The notes below the pieces were generated by a model. That model made no database searches. It was given only the letters and a program-made list of their open reading frames with translations, and was not told the DNA's origin. Shown here piece after piece: positions 52,501-53,722 of a stretch of 53,722 nt of DNA (positions within the stretch are counted from its first letter, which is position 1; each line of letters opens with the position of its first letter). Position numbers and translations under genes: made by a program. Source of the DNA: Streptomyces sp. ADI96-02 (GTDB taxonomy: Bacteria > Actinomycetota > Actinomycetes > Streptomycetales > Streptomycetaceae); contig NZ_ML123034.1 in assembly GCF_003846185.1 (NCBI RefSeq), forward strand, positions 6,133,786 through 6,187,507, written 5' to 3'.

Positions 52501-53408
52501 CGATTGTGCTTCCTTTCGATGAGGCGAAGGGCGATGGGTGTGCATGGCGCACATGGCAACCGGTTGGTGCCCGGTACATGATGATTTGCTGTTCAATCAC
52601 CCATGGATAGTCCTTGAGAAATTGGTGATTCCCATGCGACTGCCGGGGCGGGGCCGCTGCCCTTGAGGGTGGATCGGTCAAGGCGAAGAAGGTGATTCAC
52701 TTTCGGGCAGCATCTGTGTTCGTATCGGACTGGTCGGCGATACCGTCTTGTTGGTCCCTGCGGTTGTCGCGTCGAAACGGTCTTCACCTCCGGGTAGTTC
52801 GCCTCCCGAGGCTTCCCGGAGGGATCGTCGGGAGCGGCTTGGGTGTTCAGACCAGGCGACGCTCAGCATCCTCGCCACCGCTCTCGACCACGGTGAAGGG
52901 GTGCACCTGCGACGGCCGCACGCCGGCGAAGTCGCTGTCTACGGCGGTTTCCTGGAGAGGATCCCGGGCCATCGTCCGTCCTCGCGCCCCCTGATCGAAT
53001 CCGCTCGCACGCTGCCTGCCACGCCTGAGGTGTTCGTCGAGATCGGCACGATCGCGGTGCCGCCTGCCTTCGCCGGCCCGACCCGTGCCCGTGCGAGCGG
53101 CATCGCTCTTGCGGACTCCTCTGGCAACAGGACGCGGTTGGCCGCAGGTTCCGGGCTGATGGAGCCACATTGACGACTCGGTAGACAGCTATGACCCGGG
53201 CGGGAGAACCGCCCCCAGGGCCTTTCGTTGCCTGTGTCGAACGAGAACCATGTCAGGTCCGTTCGGCCGGCCGCAGCGACGAAGCCCTTGCCGAAGCGCA
53301 TGAAGGCGGGCCGGTCTGCCCACCTGTGGGCGTGCTGACGGCAAGCCCGCAGCGAAGGATGACGCGACTGCTTCGAACCGTGACCGGCTGATCGTGACCG
53401 CTCGCGCT
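52501..53408. other. Gap at the right edge of the low-GC island
   Basis: About 900 bases with GC rising again rightward. The only frame with reasonable codon bias is 52748-53173 (+), listed separately. No RNA gene, transposase or clear repeat is seen. Confidence 0.45.
52748..53173 (+). CDS. Doubtful ORF, possible gene remnant
   Basis: From about 52850 this frame reads like protein (LSILATALDHGEGVHLRRP, EVAVYGGFLERIPG, VFVEIGTIAVPPAFAG) and favours G/C-ending codons, but the first third does not, and no ribosome site was found. An overlapping minus-strand frame also has some bias. I do not recognise a family. It may be a truncated gene. Confidence 0.25.
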   Translation: MLVPAVVASKRSSPPGSSPPEASRRDRRERLGCSDQATLSILATALDHGEGVHLRRPHAGEVAVYGGFLERIPGHRPSSRPLIESARTLPATPEVFVEIGTIAVPPAFAGPTRARASGIALADSSGNRTRLAAGSGLMEPH

Positions 53409-53722
53409 TTACAAGGCGAGCTCGTGGAGCGCTTCCGTCAACTGTTCGGCCGACACCCCCGCGAACTCGGGATACTCCTCGAAGACGCCGCGAAGGGCGA
53501 GTGCCAGCGACTCCTCCAGTTGACGCACCAACTCATCGCCCGGTTCGGCGGCGTTCACCACGGTCTCCATCGATGCAGCCTCGAATGCCGCCCGGGCTTC
53601 CTCCTGGGGCATCCAGCCGTACGTGAAGTCGTCAGGCCGGGCCTCGCTGCGGATGTACTTCCACACCTGATCGGTGGAGTCGTAGCCCAGCCACCACCCC
53701 GGACTTCCCTCCGCCTGACTCA
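53409..53722 (-). CDS. Partial CDS, small acidic protein, runs off the window
   Basis: The minus-strand frame ending at 53409 stays open to the window edge. GTG 53666 gives 85 residues, but the residues before it (SPGWWLGYDSTDQVWKYIR) look like protein too, so the true start probably lies outside. The tail LVRQLEESLALALRGVFEEYPEF resembles the end of the acidic protein at 52096. No function recognised. Confidence 0.55.
   Translation of the reverse strand, partial: SQAEGSPGWWLGYDSTDQVWKYIRSEARPDDFTYGWMPQEEARAAFEAASMETVVNAAEPGDELVRQLEESLALALRGVFEEYPEFAGVSAEQLTEALHELAL

Overview
The window is high-GC DNA (roughly 70% or more over most of its length) with very strong G/C preference at third codon positions, many GTG starts and dense operons with 1- or 4-base start/stop overlaps. 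The gene content (hopanoid operon, F420-type oxidoreductase, SCO6745-family protein, LysM/M23 protein behind a cyclic-di-AMP riboswitch, DUF6126 and DUF6493 proteins) points to Streptomyces, and gene order from about 1 to 27 kb resembles, from memory, the SCO6744-SCO6771 part of the S. coelicolor chromosome. Everything here was read by eye; no database search was run.

1-8.7 kb: housekeeping and metabolic genes: Tex RNA-binding protein, SCO6745-family protein, DJ-1/PfpI protein, an enoyl-CoA hydratase-like protein, a small histidine-kinase-fold ATPase, isopentenyl-diphosphate isomerase, a cation diffusion facilitator and UDP-glucose 4-epimerase.

8.9-16.0 kb: a tightly coupled six-gene operon. 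It holds a CDP-alcohol phosphatidyltransferase with extra domains (probable CTG start), a nucleotidyltransferase, a glycerol-1-phosphate-dehydrogenase-like enzyme, a second CDP-alcohol phosphatidyltransferase, a family 2 glycosyltransferase, and a TagG/TagH-like polysaccharide ABC exporter. Together they look like a pathway that makes and exports a polyol-phosphate-containing envelope glycan or lipid.

16.4-27.1 kb: the hopanoid operon (hpnC, hpnD, hpnE, polyprenyl diphosphate synthase, squalene-hopene cyclase, hpnG, hpnH, class III aminotransferase), then an XRE-cupin regulator and a DUF6126 peptide. The ispG and dxs genes I recall between hpnH and the aminotransferase in S. coelicolor are absent.

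27.2-41.8 kb: a tyrosine phosphatase; a c-di-AMP riboswitch with a LysM/M23 endopeptidase; an SGNH hydrolase; the complete STM4015-4014-4013-4012-4011 cassette (LRR protein, ATP-grasp-like protein, phosphatase/sulfatase-fold hydrolase and two radical SAM enzymes), whose biochemical role is unknown to me; a divergent small protein plus DUF6745 pair; a TetR regulator; an F420/PPOX oxidoreductase; a metallo-beta-lactamase-fold hydrolase; and a secreted PI-PLC-like protein.

41.8-53.7 kb: an accessory, partly decayed region. It contains a frameshifted tyrosine integrase remnant, a small membrane protein with a membrane-anchored Mrr-type nuclease, a methyltransferase remnant, a TetR/quinone-oxidoreductase pair, a frameshifted DUF6493 gene, tandem repeats and long gene-poor gaps. 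It also holds a distinctly lower-GC island (about 50.8-52.7 kb) with an acidic 134-aa protein and a 396-aa protein weakly resembling the Stv putative-adhesin domain. This last region and the STM4011-4015 cassette are the best places to look for undescribed biology.
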